Shown: positions 31,522-39,780 of the stretch, piece by piece
Numbering within the stretch: the stretch's first letter is position 1
How the letters are laid out: the number at the start of each line of letters is the position of its first letter
Origin: Clostridia bacterium
GTDB lineage: Bacteria; Bacillota; Clostridia; Oscillospirales; CAG-272
Reading direction: 5' to 3'
Assembly: GCA_017938885.1 (NCBI GenBank)
Contig: JAGBAS010000087.1
Span: 1-42,818 of the forward strand
DNA length: 42,818 nucleotides
Program-made: the position numbers and the translations under genes
Notes under the pieces: model-generated
Told to the model about the DNA's origin: nothing
Databases searched by the model: none
The model's input: only the letters and a program-made list of their open reading frames with translations

Positions 31522-34380
31522 TTACCGGGAGGCTCTTTTCTTTTTGACAAAGAAGGGAATCACGATGGCCGCGTAGAGGGACAGACCCACCACGGTACCC
31601 GTCAGTACGATCATGACCTTGAGGCGGGTGGAGTACTTCCACACCACGGTCTGATTGGGTGTGTCGGGGCTTTCACCGTCGGTGTCGGGTCTGTCGGGGG
31701 CATTGGTGTCGGGCGCATCCGTGTCGGCAGGCTGGTTGCCGCTCCCAAACCCGGGCAGAGGCTTGCTCTCGTCGCGGGACTCGACCTTGGAGCCGTCGGT
31801 AGCCAACAGCTCGTAGGCGGGAACAGATACAGCGGCGGTGCCTTCACCCTCGGGGCAGACGTACAGGTAGGAGAAACGGTCGTTGGGCGCGGTATCGCCC
31901 AGATCCATGAACTCCATAACGTTGCCCGACAGGGTGGAATTATCCGCCCACTTGAAGCAGAGGGTGGAGACCTGACCCTTCAACCCCACGGTGGCCTTGG
32001 CCAGACGGATGACCATGCGGTTGCCCTCCACGGTGTAGAGAGCCTGGCCGATATGACTGCCGGCCCAGCCGTCCTTTAGGGACTCCACCGAGACGTAGTG
32101 GCCGTCTCGGGCGCGGTTGAGAGCCAGATCAAAGCCTTCCCAGCCCGTGGCGGGGTTATTGTCCAGATCGACGTAGAGATTCATCCAGTTGGCACCGTCG
32201 TCGATCATGACATCCTCAGCGGTGGTGACCGTAAAGTAGAGGTAGTCGGCGTCCTGGGATACCTTAGCCTCCACCAGATCGTTACGGCCGCTGTTGTTCA
32301 CGTAATTGAGATTGGTAAAGTAGCCGTCCTCGTGACGCCAGGCCGTGTCGCCCACGTTGTCGCCGTAGACGGGGCCTACGTTTGCCCAGGCGGCGTTGTC
32401 GGTGAGATCGATGGAGGCCTGACCCGAAGCCTGCGTGACAGCACCCGTACCCTTGTACTGACGGATGTAGCCCGTCATCTGGTAGTAGTAGTTGTCGCCG
32501 TAGCCAACCGATTCCTCGCCCTGGCGGAGCTTCATGGGCTCGCCGTCGCGGGAATACTCGGTATTGAACTGGTCTACGAACTGGAAGCCCAGATCGGCGG
32601 AGCCGGCGAACTTCTCGTAGCCCGAGCTGGTCTGGTTCAAGCCGGCCGTCCACTCATTCCATCCCGTAATCATGACCATATCGGGATCAAAATGCATGAC
32701 TGCTTCAAACTGGAAAGCAAAGCCAAGACCCGCGCCCGAATCCAGGGAGAAGCCGTAGTCGTTGTCCGTGATGGTGGGGAAACGGGTGTCTTCGTAGGAG
32801 CGTCCCTTGGAGGTGGTGGGGTGATGTCCCATGCAGAGAGCCAACTGCTCGAAATTACCGTCGATATCACGGCCGGGGCCGCCGAGAATGTAACGAATGG
32901 TATTGCCGCGTCTGGTATACTCCTGAAGAAAGTTCCAACCGCCGTCCTCGTCCTTCCAGGCCCAGCAATCACGAACCGTGAAGGTCTCGTTGATCCAGTT
33001 GCCCAGCTCCGAGGTGTCGGTGCGGGCTCCGCAGAGGGTCAGGGGCTTGCCCTTGTACTGATAGAACAGCTCGCCGTACTTGGCAAATCCCTCTTCCGAG
33101 TACATAAAGCCCCGCAAAGCGCCCATGACGGCTCCGTAGGTGCCGGCCGAGAACACGCAGATATCGGGGGTGTCGGTACCCTCGCGGCGTAGCTCCAGCC
33201 AGGTGTCCAGCAAAGTCTGGAGCTCCTGGGGGTAGTACGCGCCGTTGGTGAAGTCCAGGAAAATGAAGTCTACGCCGGCGGCCTCCAACTGGTAAGCGTG
33301 CTTGCGGAAGACCCATTGATCCATGCTCTTGTAGTAGCCGAAGTAGGGCTCAGCCCAGAAGTAGCTGCCGGACTGTCCGGGGGCGGTCAGATGCTCGTTG
33401 AGCCCCTCCAGACCCTGCTCCAGAAAGATTTTCGTGTTGTCCTGGATGAACTCGGTATCCTCGCCGCCTCGGTTGAGGAAGTAGAACAGGCCGACCTCCT
33501 TGCCCTCGCGGACGTCGATGCCCGTGGGGGTAGTGCGGTCGCGGTCATCGGTGGCGACCCAGGTGGTGTAGTCGATGGAGAAGCCCTTCACATCGGGTTT
33601 TTCCATGGTCAGATCATTGTGCTCGAAGGTAAGATCGTCCAGAGTGCCCACCATGCTGTCCGCAAAGAGAGTAAAGTATCCCGCAGGACGGACGTCGGAG
33701 GTGTCCTTGGCGGCAATCGAAGTGCCTGCGGCATCCAGAACGGCCAGGGCTCCCGTGTAAACGTCGTAGGTGACCGAGCAGAGGAGGACATCGTCCAGGT
33801 AGAGCTCGATGACGTCGGCCTTGTCCTTGACGGTAAGCGTGCCCACCGAAGCGGGCTTGCCGACCTTGACCGTGGCGGTCAGACGGCTCTCGGGCTCTGT
33901 GACCTTGACCGTGTCAGTGCCGTCCATGGTGAACCAGATACCGCGTCGGTCGGTGTCAGTAGCGGTACGGGAGAGGCGCACGCCAATGGACAGCTTACCG
34001 CCCGTGACGTTGGCCTTCACGGACATTTCTCCGCCGTAGAGACCGTAGTCGTCTCCCAGAAACAGCGCAGAGCCGAAGGAGAAGGTCTTCCCTTCCTTGC
34101 AGGAGAGGGTCTGACCGTCGAAGATCATGTTGGTGCGCAGGGAAGCGGTGGCCAGCACCTCATCCTGGGAATAATCGGTGATCTCGGTGGAGGTAAAATC
34201 GTAAGTATAGGTGGTCTTTTGGCTCTTGACCCAGTTGTATGCGCGGTTATCGGGGGTAATCTCCACCGCGCGGAGGGTATGGCTCCCGTCTGCCAAAGCC
34301 GCCAGCGGGAAGGAGGAGACCAGAACCGCCAAAAGCAGTCCCAGTGCCATCCATCTGAGGGTTCCGTGTCGTTTCGTCAT
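31522..34380 (-). CDS. Membrane-anchored extracellular glycoside hydrolase-like protein (GH99/WbsX-like core)
   Basis: A 952-residue surface protein. It has a signal peptide (1-31, ending AALADG), an N-terminal beta-rich laminin-G-like region (about 35-270), and a TIM-barrel-like core (about 275-620). A CBM9/DOMON-like beta domain (about 650-865), an Asp/Pro/Thr linker and a C-terminal membrane helix with basic stop FFVKKKRASR complete it. The core has YFWAEPYFGYYKSMDQWVFRKH, AGVDFIFLDFTNG and MITGWNEWTAG, the kind of motifs found in GH99/GH71 and WbsX-like proteins that act on mannans or related glycans. No LPXTG signal. Catalytic residues are not certain. It is 7 bp downstream of another anchored protein and divergent from a GH3 enzyme, so a local glycan-processing set is plausible. 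Confidence 0.82.
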   Translation of the reverse strand: MTKRHGTLRWMALGLLLAVLVSSFPLAALADGSHTLRAVEITPDNRAYNWVKSQKTTYTYDFTSTEITDYSQDEVLATASLRTNMIFDGQTLSCKEGKTFSFGSALFLGDDYGLYGGEMSVKANVTGGKLSIGVRLSRTATDTDRRGIWFTMDGTDTVKVTEPESRLTATVKVGKPASVGTLTVKDKADVIELYLDDVLLCSVTYDVYTGALAVLDAAGTSIAAKDTSDVRPAGYFTLFADSMVGTLDDLTFEHNDLTMEKPDVKGFSIDYTTWVATDDRDRTTPTGIDVREGKEVGLFYFLNRGGEDTEFIQDNTKIFLEQGLEGLNEHLTAPGQSGSYFWAEPYFGYYKSMDQWVFRKHAYQLEAAGVDFIFLDFTNGAYYPQELQTLLDTWLELRREGTDTPDICVFSAGTYGAVMGALRGFMYSEEGFAKYGELFYQYKGKPLTLCGARTDTSELGNWINETFTVRDCWAWKDEDGGWNFLQEYTRRGNTIRYILGGPGRDIDGNFEQLALCMGHHPTTSKGRSYEDTRFPTITDNDYGFSLDSGAGLGFAFQFEAVMHFDPDMVMITGWNEWTAGLNQTSSGYEKFAGSADLGFQFVDQFNTEYSRDGEPMKLRQGEESVGYGDNYYYQMTGYIRQYKGTGAVTQASGQASIDLTDNAAWANVGPVYGDNVGDTAWRHEDGYFTNLNYVNNSGRNDLVEAKVSQDADYLYFTVTTAEDVMIDDGANWMNLYVDLDNNPATGWEGFDLALNRARDGHYVSVESLKDGWAGSHIGQALYTVEGNRMVIRLAKATVGLKGQVSTLCFKWADNSTLSGNVMEFMDLGDTAPNDRFSYLYVCPEGEGTAAVSVPAYELLATDGSKVESRDESKPLPGFGSGNQPADTDAPDTNAPDRPDTDGESPDTPNQTVVWKYSTRLKVMIVLTGTVVGLSLYAAIVIPFFVKKKRASR

Positions 34381-34387
34381 GGTGTGC

Positions 34388-35644
34388 TCACTTTCTTACC
34401 TTTACGGTAATGAAGCCTGCCGCGCCCAGGACCGCCGCGATCATGACGGCGATGAGGATCCAGACAGCCAGAGAATCGTCGATGACCTTGACGGCGGGCT
34501 CCTGGGGAACCTCGTCGGTGGCAGCCTCGGATTCAGGGGCGTTTGTGACGGCTTCGGTCACAGGCCGGGTTTCGGGCTCGGTTTCGGGGTCAGTTACAGG
34601 ATCGGTGGGAGCCTCGGTGGCGCTTTCCAGTTCGGTGATGGATTCCTCAGCCTTGGTCAGCTTAGCGAAATTGATGACCAGAGCTTTTTCCTCCTCGGTC
34701 AGAGCGTCGTAGAGAGCGCGAGCCTCGGCAGCGAGCTCTTTGGCATCCTCTATATTCTTTTCGGTGACCTTGGTGGGGAGCTTGTTGATCGCCAGAACCG
34801 TCTGATAGGACTGATTCACCAATACGCGGATGTTATCCACAGACATGTCGGCAACACGGGTGGTCCAGCCGATATAGGAGCCGTCACTGGACAGCAGGGG
34901 ATTGGTGTAAGAGCCCTTCTCGTTGCCCTCAGCGTCGTAAAGCTTGGCGGAGCCGAAGAACTTGCCATCGGACTGGTGCTGCCCGTAGACCTGCCCGGGA
35001 TCGGCGAAGGTAACGCGGCAGATCAAGGTATCGTTGACGTAGAGGGTGATCTCGGAACCGGTGTCTACCGCGCGGATGTTATAGGGATATGCGGCACCCT
35101 GGGGCAGGGGGAATTCCACCGTGTTGTTCTGGAGAAAAGCCGTACTGCCGGCATTTTCATCGTAGGTCTTGACGTTGACACCCAGCGTAGAGCCGTGGGG
35201 GTAGAGGAACAGACCGCCTTGGCAGACCGAGGTATCGGGGTGGCCGTCACCCTCGTAGTAGGCGGCGTGAGTCTTGGGCGCGCGGATGAGAATACCCGAC
35301 TGCGCCTTCCCCTGCGCCTCCGGGACATCCAGGGAGAACTCATAGGCACCCACAATGGGGGTGGCCGAATAGATTTGGGTGAAAACGTGGGATTTCAGGT
35401 ACAGGTTTCCGTTGGACGCCTCCTGCACGTAGATGACACCGTCACCGATGGCGTTATAATCGGCGACGAAGAAATTCGGCATAGTGGTGGAGCTGACGTT
35501 GACGTCCTTTTCGTATTCCTCAAAATTCTCCTCGAAAATGAGGATCAGACCGTTATCCGAGCCGTCATCGGCGAAGGCGGTCAGCATGAGCCCGCCCGCC
35601 ATGAGGCAGAGGGCTATCAGGAGTGAGAGTGATTTCTTGAGCAT
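34388..35644 (-). CDS. Membrane-anchored extracellular protein with LamG-like domain
   Basis: A 418-residue protein with a signal peptide (1-26, LMLTAFADDG) and a concanavalin/laminin-G-like beta domain (about 32-270; FEENFEEY, YEFSLDVPE, GILIRAPK, the ITLYVNDTLICRVTF strand and MSVDNIRVLV). A helical stretch follows (AKELAAEARALYDALTEEEKALV), then a Thr/Pro/Glu linker and a C-terminal helix ending VKVRK. The beta-sandwich and anchor layout echoes the N-terminus and C-terminus of the downstream glycosidase-like protein. It probably binds or displays a carbohydrate. GGAG lies 8 bp before the ATG; the longer frame to 35908 crosses the promoter. Confidence 0.8.
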   Translation of the reverse strand: MLKKSLSLLIALCLMAGGLMLTAFADDGSDNGLILIFEENFEEYEKDVNVSSTTMPNFFVADYNAIGDGVIYVQEASNGNLYLKSHVFTQIYSATPIVGAYEFSLDVPEAQGKAQSGILIRAPKTHAAYYEGDGHPDTSVCQGGLFLYPHGSTLGVNVKTYDENAGSTAFLQNNTVEFPLPQGAAYPYNIRAVDTGSEITLYVNDTLICRVTFADPGQVYGQHQSDGKFFGSAKLYDAEGNEKGSYTNPLLSSDGSYIGWTTRVADMSVDNIRVLVNQSYQTVLAINKLPTKVTEKNIEDAKELAAEARALYDALTEEEKALVINFAKLTKAEESITELESATEAPTDPVTDPETEPETRPVTEAVTNAPESEAATDEVPQEPAVKVIDDSLAVWILIAVMIAAVLGAAGFITVKVRK

Positions 35645-35698
35645 AACTGTGTCTCCTTCACGGAAAAATCTCCGCAGGTATTCCCGCGTGATGATAAA

Positions 35699-35727
35699 AG
35701 TATACCATATTCTGTGGAATTTGTCAA
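35699..35727 (-). promoter_or_regulatory. Sigma-A promoter for the anchored glycan-protein operon
   Basis: On the minus strand, TTGACA (35722-35727) and TATACT (35699-35704), spacer 17 bp. Its -35 is 7 bp from the -35 of the divergent promoter. Confidence 0.9.
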
Positions 35728-35734
35728 TAAAACC

Positions 35735-35763
35735 TTGACATTTTTGCGGAATTCGTGTACAAT
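35735..35763 (+). promoter_or_regulatory. Sigma-A promoter for the GH3 gene
   Basis: TTGACA (35735-35740) and TACAAT (35758-35763), spacer 17 bp, back to back with the minus-strand promoter. Confidence 0.87.
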
Positions 35764-35798
35764 GTGTATGCTGAAAAACTTCCAAGGAGATTTGTGAC

Positions 35799-36806
35799 AT
35801 GACCGATATCCGTGCGATCCTTTCCGCCATGACCCTCGAAGAGAAGGTCGGACAGCTTTTCGTCGCCCGCCGTCCCCAGGACGATGCCGACGCTATGGCC
35901 GCCATCACCGACTACCACCTGGGTGGCTTCACCCTCTACGCCTGCGACTACGAGCACCGCACTCCCGAGGACATTCGCGCCCTCATGGCCTCCTACCGCG
36001 CGGCGGCCAAGCTGAACCCCTTCATTGCGGTGGACTGCGAGGGCGGCCGCGTGGTGCGCGCATCCAAATATCCCGCCTTTCGTGAGACGGGCTTCAAGTC
36101 CCCACGCGACCTCTTCGCTGAGGGCGGCTACGGTCGTATCGACGCCGACACCCGCGAGAAGTGCGCATTTCTCCGTGACCTGGGGGTGAACTTTAATTAC
36201 GCCCCCGTCCTGGACCTGTCGGGCAACCCGGAGTGCTTCATCTTTGACCGCACCTTCAGTAGCGACCCCGATGCGGCGGCCATCTACGCCAAGACGGTAG
36301 TTACCGCCATGAACGATTGCAAGATGGTGGGCAGCATCAAGCATTTCCCCGGCTATGGCGACAACGTGGACACCCATACCTCCATCGCTCACGACGACCG
36401 CACCATGGAGCAGTTCATGACCTGCGATCTCAAGCCCTTCATAGCGGGCATTCAGGCGGGCGCACCCATCGTCATGATCGCCCACAACATGGTTTCTTGC
36501 ATGGATTCCGATATCCCCGCCTCCCTCTCCCCCGCCGTCCATAAGCTCCTCCGCGAGGACCTGGGCTTTGACGGTGTCATCATGACCGACTCCCTGGACA
36601 TGAACGCCATCACCCTCTACACGGGGGACCGCGCCTCGGCTGTCCAGGCCGTCATTTCGGGTAACGATCTCTTGTGCTGCTCCACCTACTGGAAGCAGGT
36701 CCCCGCCGTCCTGGACGCCGTCCGCGAGGGGGTCATTACCGAGGAGAGAATTGACGAGTCGGTTCTGCGTGTGCTGAAGCTCAAGGCAGAATTCGGCATT
36801 ATCTGA
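35799..36806 (+). CDS. Family 3 glycoside hydrolase, NagZ-like
   Basis: A 335-residue single-domain GH3 enzyme of the size and type of beta-N-acetylhexosaminidase NagZ. The signature KHFPGYGDNVDTH starts at K181, with the His-containing general-acid loop, and the nucleophile is D264 in MTDSLDM. No signal peptide is present, so it is likely cytoplasmic, where NagZ-type enzymes cut GlcNAc from imported muropeptides or other beta-linked substrates. AAGGAG lies 8 bp before the ATG. It is divergent from the anchored surface proteins, with promoters only 7 bp apart. No good terminator follows; an AT-rich palindrome over the next promoter may serve partly. Confidence 0.92.
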   Translation: MTDIRAILSAMTLEEKVGQLFVARRPQDDADAMAAITDYHLGGFTLYACDYEHRTPEDIRALMASYRAAAKLNPFIAVDCEGGRVVRASKYPAFRETGFKSPRDLFAEGGYGRIDADTREKCAFLRDLGVNFNYAPVLDLSGNPECFIFDRTFSSDPDAAAIYAKTVVTAMNDCKMVGSIKHFPGYGDNVDTHTSIAHDDRTMEQFMTCDLKPFIAGIQAGAPIVMIAHNMVSCMDSDIPASLSPAVHKLLREDLGFDGVIMTDSLDMNAITLYTGDRASAVQAVISGNDLLCCSTYWKQVPAVLDAVREGVITEERIDESVLRVLKLKAEFGII

Positions 36807-36818
36807 CAGAAAAAGTAA

Positions 36819-36857
36819 AAAATAGCGATTTTGATGCATTGACAAAATCACTATTTT
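36819..36857. promoter_or_regulatory. Palindromic operator of the toxin-antitoxin promoter
   Basis: AAAATAGCGATTTTG (36819-36833) and CAAAATCACTATTTT (36843-36857) are inverted with a single mismatch across a 9-bp centre. The right half lies between the -35 and -10 boxes and the centre contains most of the -35, as expected for antitoxin autorepression. Confidence 0.75.
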
Positions 36858-36867
36858 GTGTTATACT
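36839..36867 (+). promoter_or_regulatory. Sigma-A promoter for the toxin-antitoxin operon
   Basis: TTGACA (36839-36844) and TATACT (36862-36867), spacer 17 bp. Confidence 0.9.
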
Positions 36868-36907
36868 GATAGTGTCCCCCAATATGATACGGAAGGAGGT
36901 CGTATTC

Positions 36908-37141
36908 ATGACCAGTGTCACCGCAACCGAAATTCAGAATAATTTTGGCAAATTCCTCAAAATGGTGCAAGAGGGCCACGAGATCGTCATCATCAAGAAC
37001 GGCTCCGAGGTCGCCCGCCTGATCTCCAAGGAGCAGACGGTATCGTTCCTTTCGGATAGTCTTGTTGGTGTTCTCTCCACAGACGCGGACGAAAAGGCTA
37101 CCCGTGCGGAAAGGATGGCGCGTTATGAAGGTGCTGATTGA
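36908..37141 (+). CDS. Phd/YefM-type antitoxin
   Basis: A 77-residue protein with the Phd/YefM N-terminal DNA-binding fold: VTATEIQNNFGKFLKMVQEGHEIVIIKNGSEVARLIS. The rest forms an acidic and Arg-containing tail that should wrap the toxin. It would neutralise the PIN toxin encoded next and, with it, repress its own promoter at the palindrome upstream. AAGGAGG lies about 10 bp before the ATG. It overlaps the toxin gene by 17 bp in another frame. Pairing a Phd-fold antitoxin with a PIN toxin is a known mixed combination. Confidence 0.9.
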   Translation: MTSVTATEIQNNFGKFLKMVQEGHEIVIIKNGSEVARLISKEQTVSFLSDSLVGVLSTDADEKATRAERMARYEGAD

Positions 37142-37532
37142 CACCAACGTGATCCTGGACGTGCTCTGCAACCGTCCCGATTTTGTGGATGATTCTCTGC
37201 GGGTGTTCAAATACTGTGAGACACAAAAGATCACGGGCTGTATTTCCGCTTTGTCTATCCCCAATATCGTGTATATCATGCGAAAGGAATTGGACAGCGA
37301 AAGGATCAAGGAGATCCTGATCACGCTGACCGCGTTGTTTACGGTAGTCGATCTTCGCGGCACCGACTTGATGAAGGCCGCCGATCTACGGTTTTCGGAT
37401 TACGAGGATGCTTTGCAGGCGGTCTCAGCCTCACGGATCAAGGCCAACTATATCGTGACGAGGAGTATCAAGGATTACGCGAACAGCACCGTCCCCGCTA
37501 TCAAGCCGTCCGAGCTTCTTGAAAGACTTTGA
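37125..37532 (+). CDS. PIN-domain ribonuclease toxin (VapC-like)
   Basis: A 135-residue PIN-fold endoribonuclease. The acidic metal-binding residues are visible: D6 in VLIDTNVILDVL, D95 in SDYEDALQ and D117 in TRSIKDY, with ALSIPNIVY supplying the family's second motif. PIN toxins cleave tRNA or rRNA when their antitoxin is lost. Its ATG lies inside the end of the antitoxin frame, with AAGGA about 11 bp upstream, so toxin synthesis follows antitoxin synthesis. The gene converges on rplL and shares a terminator with it. Confidence 0.92.
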   Translation: MKVLIDTNVILDVLCNRPDFVDDSLRVFKYCETQKITGCISALSIPNIVYIMRKELDSERIKEILITLTALFTVVDLRGTDLMKAADLRFSDYEDALQAVSASRIKANYIVTRSIKDYANSTVPAIKPSELLERL

Positions 37533-37538
37533 CAGACA

Positions 37539-37572
37539 AAAAATACCGTCTCCGAATCGGAGGCGGTATTTT
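37539..37572. terminator. Bidirectional terminator between the PIN toxin and rplL
   Basis: AAAATACCGTCTCCGA and TCGGAGGCGGTATTTT form a 16-bp stem with one G-U pair. A second GC-rich hairpin (GGTTCC/GGAACC outside, GCCGCC/GGCGGC inside) lies at about 37603-37646. Confidence 0.92.
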
Positions 37573-37655
37573 CATATCCAACATTATACAGCAGGGAATT
37601 GGGGTTCCCGCCGCCACGCTCTCACGCGGCGGCAGGATGGAACCGGGTGGTGAAA

Positions 37656-38036
37656 TTACTTAATCTCAACAGTTGCGCCGGCCTCGACGAGCTGAGCCTT
37701 GATCTTCTCAGCGTCCTCCTTGGAGATGCCTTCCTTAACGTTCTTGGGGCAACCCTCGACCAGGTCCTTAGCCTCCTTCAGGCCCAGACCGGTGATCTCG
37801 CGGATGACCTTGATGACACCCAGCTTCTTGTCACCGAAACCGGTCAGAACGACGTCGAACTCGGTCTTCTCCTCAACAACGGGAGCAGCGGCAGCAGCGC
37901 CTGCGCCGGCAACAGCAACGGGAGCAGCGGCGGAAACACCGAACTCCTCCTCGACAGCCTTAACGAGCTCGTTGAGCTCCAGAATGGTCAGAGACTTGAT
38001 CTCTTCAACAATAGCGGTAATCTTCTCGTTTGCCAT
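37656..38036 (-). CDS. rplL: 50S ribosomal protein L7/L12
   Basis: The 126-residue stalk protein recruits and stimulates translation GTPases on the ribosome. The N-terminal dimerisation helix region ([24 protein letters not shown]) is followed by an Ala-rich hinge (about 36-52) and the factor-binding domain ([36 protein letters not shown]), all standard. AGGAGG lies about 9 bp before the ATG at 38036. It follows rplJ by 136 bp. The usual next gene rpoB is absent: a terminator and a convergent toxin gene come next, so the operon ends here. Confidence 0.98.
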   Translation of the reverse strand: MANEKITAIVEEIKSLTILELNELVKAVEEEFGVSAAAPVAVAGAGAAAAAPVVEEKTEFDVVLTGFGDKKLGVIKVIREITGLGLKEAKDLVEGCPKNVKEGISKEDAEKIKAQLVEAGATVEIK

Positions 38037-38172
38037 TTCAATATACCTCCTGAAATGAATTTTTTGTGATTCCGTCATGCGCCTGTGGCGATGCGGTGGT
38101 GCGTATTACGCAATGTGTGCGGCGGGGAATACGTGTTCCTCCGCCTGTGTGGGCTGTAAAGCCCGTAGGCAA

Positions 38173-38724
38173 TTAAGCCTCTGCGGGAGCCTCGGCGACA
38201 GCCTCGGTCTCCTCGGCGGGTGCTGCACCCTCCTCCAGCTTCTCGGCCACGGCCTTGACGGCGTAGGCGAACTTGTAAACGGGGGACTGGATGCTGCCCA
38301 GGAACTTGGCGATGAGGACTTCCTTGGAAGGAATGTCAGCCAGCTCCTTGACACCTGCTGCGTCCAGGACCTCACCGTCGCAGTAACCGGCCAGAATCTT
38401 GAAGGACTCGATCTTCTCGTCGTACTCCTTCAGGATCTTAGCGGGAGCGATGGGATCCTTCTCGCTGATGGCGATTGCGGTCATACCCACAAGGTTCTCC
38501 TTGAGAGCGCCGTAACCGCAGTTCTCGCAAGCGCGGCCGGTCAGAGAATTCTTCACGACCATGTACTTGACGCCTGCCTCGCGCAGAGCCTTACGCATGG
38601 CGGTATCCTTGTCGACGGTGATACCCTGATAGTTCACGATCACACCGCCGGCGGAAGCCTTGATGAGCTCGGTCAGCTCGGCAACAGCCTGCTGCTTCTG
38701 CTCCAGAATAGCATTACTCGGCAT
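38173..38724 (-). CDS. rplJ: 50S ribosomal protein L10
   Basis: The 183-residue protein anchors the L7/L12 stalk to 23S rRNA and, free, represses its own mRNA. Typical segments are EQKQQAVAELTELIKASAGGVIVNYQGITV, MRKALREAGVKYMVVKNSL and the C-terminal helix that binds L7/L12 dimers, ending in an Ala/Glu-rich tail. GGGAGGTG lies about 7 bp before the ATG. The leader carries the L10-binding structure and an attenuator. rplK and rplA are not upstream within the window. Confidence 0.98.
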   Translation of the reverse strand: MPSNAILEQKQQAVAELTELIKASAGGVIVNYQGITVDKDTAMRKALREAGVKYMVVKNSLTGRACENCGYGALKENLVGMTAIAISEKDPIAPAKILKEYDEKIESFKILAGYCDGEVLDAAGVKELADIPSKEVLIAKFLGSIQSPVYKFAYAVKAVAEKLEEGAAPAEETEAVAEAPAEA

Positions 38725-38771
38725 TTGATTTTCACCTCCCTGTGAATTTGTGCGCCGTTTTTCAAAACGGA

Positions 38772-38818
38772 CAAAAAAAGAAATCTTTCTCCCGAAGCGC
38801 GCGCTTCACCGAGAAAGA
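38772..38818 (-). terminator. Attenuator in the rplJ leader
   Basis: On the minus strand TCTTTCTC and GAGAAAGA enclose GAAGC/GCTTC, followed by TTTCTTTTTTTG. It lies between the L10 leader and rplJ and should stop part of the transcripts. Confidence 0.88.
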
Positions 38819-38962
38819 CTCACAAGGGCAGACCGCAGTATCCTACGGCTTGCAATCTATATGATCTCCTCGGCAGGAAACTGAACCTTGCGGAACGCGT
38901 TTTACGGGAACCTGCTGTCTTTGGATGGTTGGACTCGTACAGATGCGGACACCTGTAACCAC
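38819..38962 (-). ncRNA. L10 leader (ribosomal protein autoregulatory element)
   Basis: The minus strand carries the conserved leader blocks CCAAAGACAGCAGG (38911-38924) and CCTGCCGAGGAGATC (about 38862-38876), which form the kinked stem recognised by the L10-(L12)4 complex in Firmicutes. Binding is expected to favour the downstream attenuator, lowering rplJL transcription when free L10 accumulates. Confidence 0.9.
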
Positions 38963-38968
38963 TCGTAA

Positions 38969-38997
38969 ATTATACCACGCCCCCGTGGATTTGTCAA
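38969..38997 (-). promoter_or_regulatory. Sigma-A promoter for rplJ-rplL
   Basis: On the minus strand, TTGACA (38992-38997) and TATAAT (38969-38974) with a 17-bp spacer, a full consensus match. Confidence 0.95.
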
Positions 38998-39087
38998 GAG
39001 AAAATGAAACAATTTTCTGCAAAAACATTTCCAAACGGAGGCGTTCTCTTTTGTGCGTTATGACGAAAACGTGGGCGCGGACGAGAG

Positions 39088-39729
39088 TTACTCCTTGTCC
39101 TCCTTGGCCACGAAGGCATCTCCCCTGTCCTCGGAGGTCTCGGCCTTGGGAGCATCGTAGTTAAAGTCGTTCTGATTCAAGGTGCCGAAGCCATCCTCAG
39201 CGGGGGTATTGCCCTCAGCGGCACCGAACTCGGGCAGAGGCTCGTCCTCGGGCAGGGACTTCAGCTTGAAGCCGTGGATGACGCCTGTGATGAGGTAGAA
39301 CATGACCCAGGCGTGGAAGAGGATATCGACGATGACGGCGGTGACGTCAAACAGGGCGAGGAAAATGATGAAGAGACAGTCGATGGAGAAGAACACCAGC
39401 GCGGGGATCATCCAGCCGGGGCGTTTTTTGGAAAGGAAGAAGCAAAGCAGATAGGGAACGGTCAGGATGATGCCGATGATGATGGGAACGATGAATGCGG
39501 AGGACTCAACGATTTCGTTTTCGGACGTGGGTAAGGCCAATTCTACGAACAAAGCGGGGAGCCTGGCCGAGAAAAGGAAGTAGCTCTGACTGAAGGCCAG
39601 AGAGAACAGGTTCACGATGGAGACGATGGCGACCAACAGCAGGTTATAGCGGCTGCGGTTGTACTTCAACTGTACCTCTTCGCGGAGAGACACAGGCGCG
39701 GTGTTCGGGACGTTTGCTTTGAATTTCAT
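39088..39729 (-). CDS. Multi-spanning membrane protein, function unknown
   Basis: A 213-residue protein with a short cytoplasmic N-terminus and about four membrane segments (about 29-50, 78-98, 110-130 and 132-152). A long acidic cytoplasmic C-terminus follows (DEDEPLPEF-type, with DFNYDAPKAETSEDRGD). The family is not recognised. The ATG at 39729 is used, because the in-frame TTG upstream is part of the AAAGGA ribosome binding site region. It lies 50 bp after the paralogue array and may belong to the same transcript; a small TATGGT-ATC-ACCATA palindrome sits in the gap. The C-terminus lacks the beta-rich domain of its upstream neighbours. Confidence 0.8.
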   Translation of the reverse strand: MKFKANVPNTAPVSLREEVQLKYNRSRYNLLLVAIVSIVNLFSLAFSQSYFLFSARLPALFVELALPTSENEIVESSAFIVPIIIGIILTVPYLLCFFLSKKRPGWMIPALVFFSIDCLFIIFLALFDVTAVIVDILFHAWVMFYLITGVIHGFKLKSLPEDEPLPEFGAAEGNTPAEDGFGTLNQNDFNYDAPKAETSEDRGDAFVAKEDKE

Positions 39730-39780
39730 GGGTTGTGGATTTCCTTTCAATATGTTATGTTATATATGGTGATACCATAA

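Noticed and set aside
31522..31560. Sortase (LPXTG) anchor at the C-terminus of the large surface protein
   Set aside because: A membrane helix and basic tail are present, but no LPXTG-like pentapeptide precedes them.
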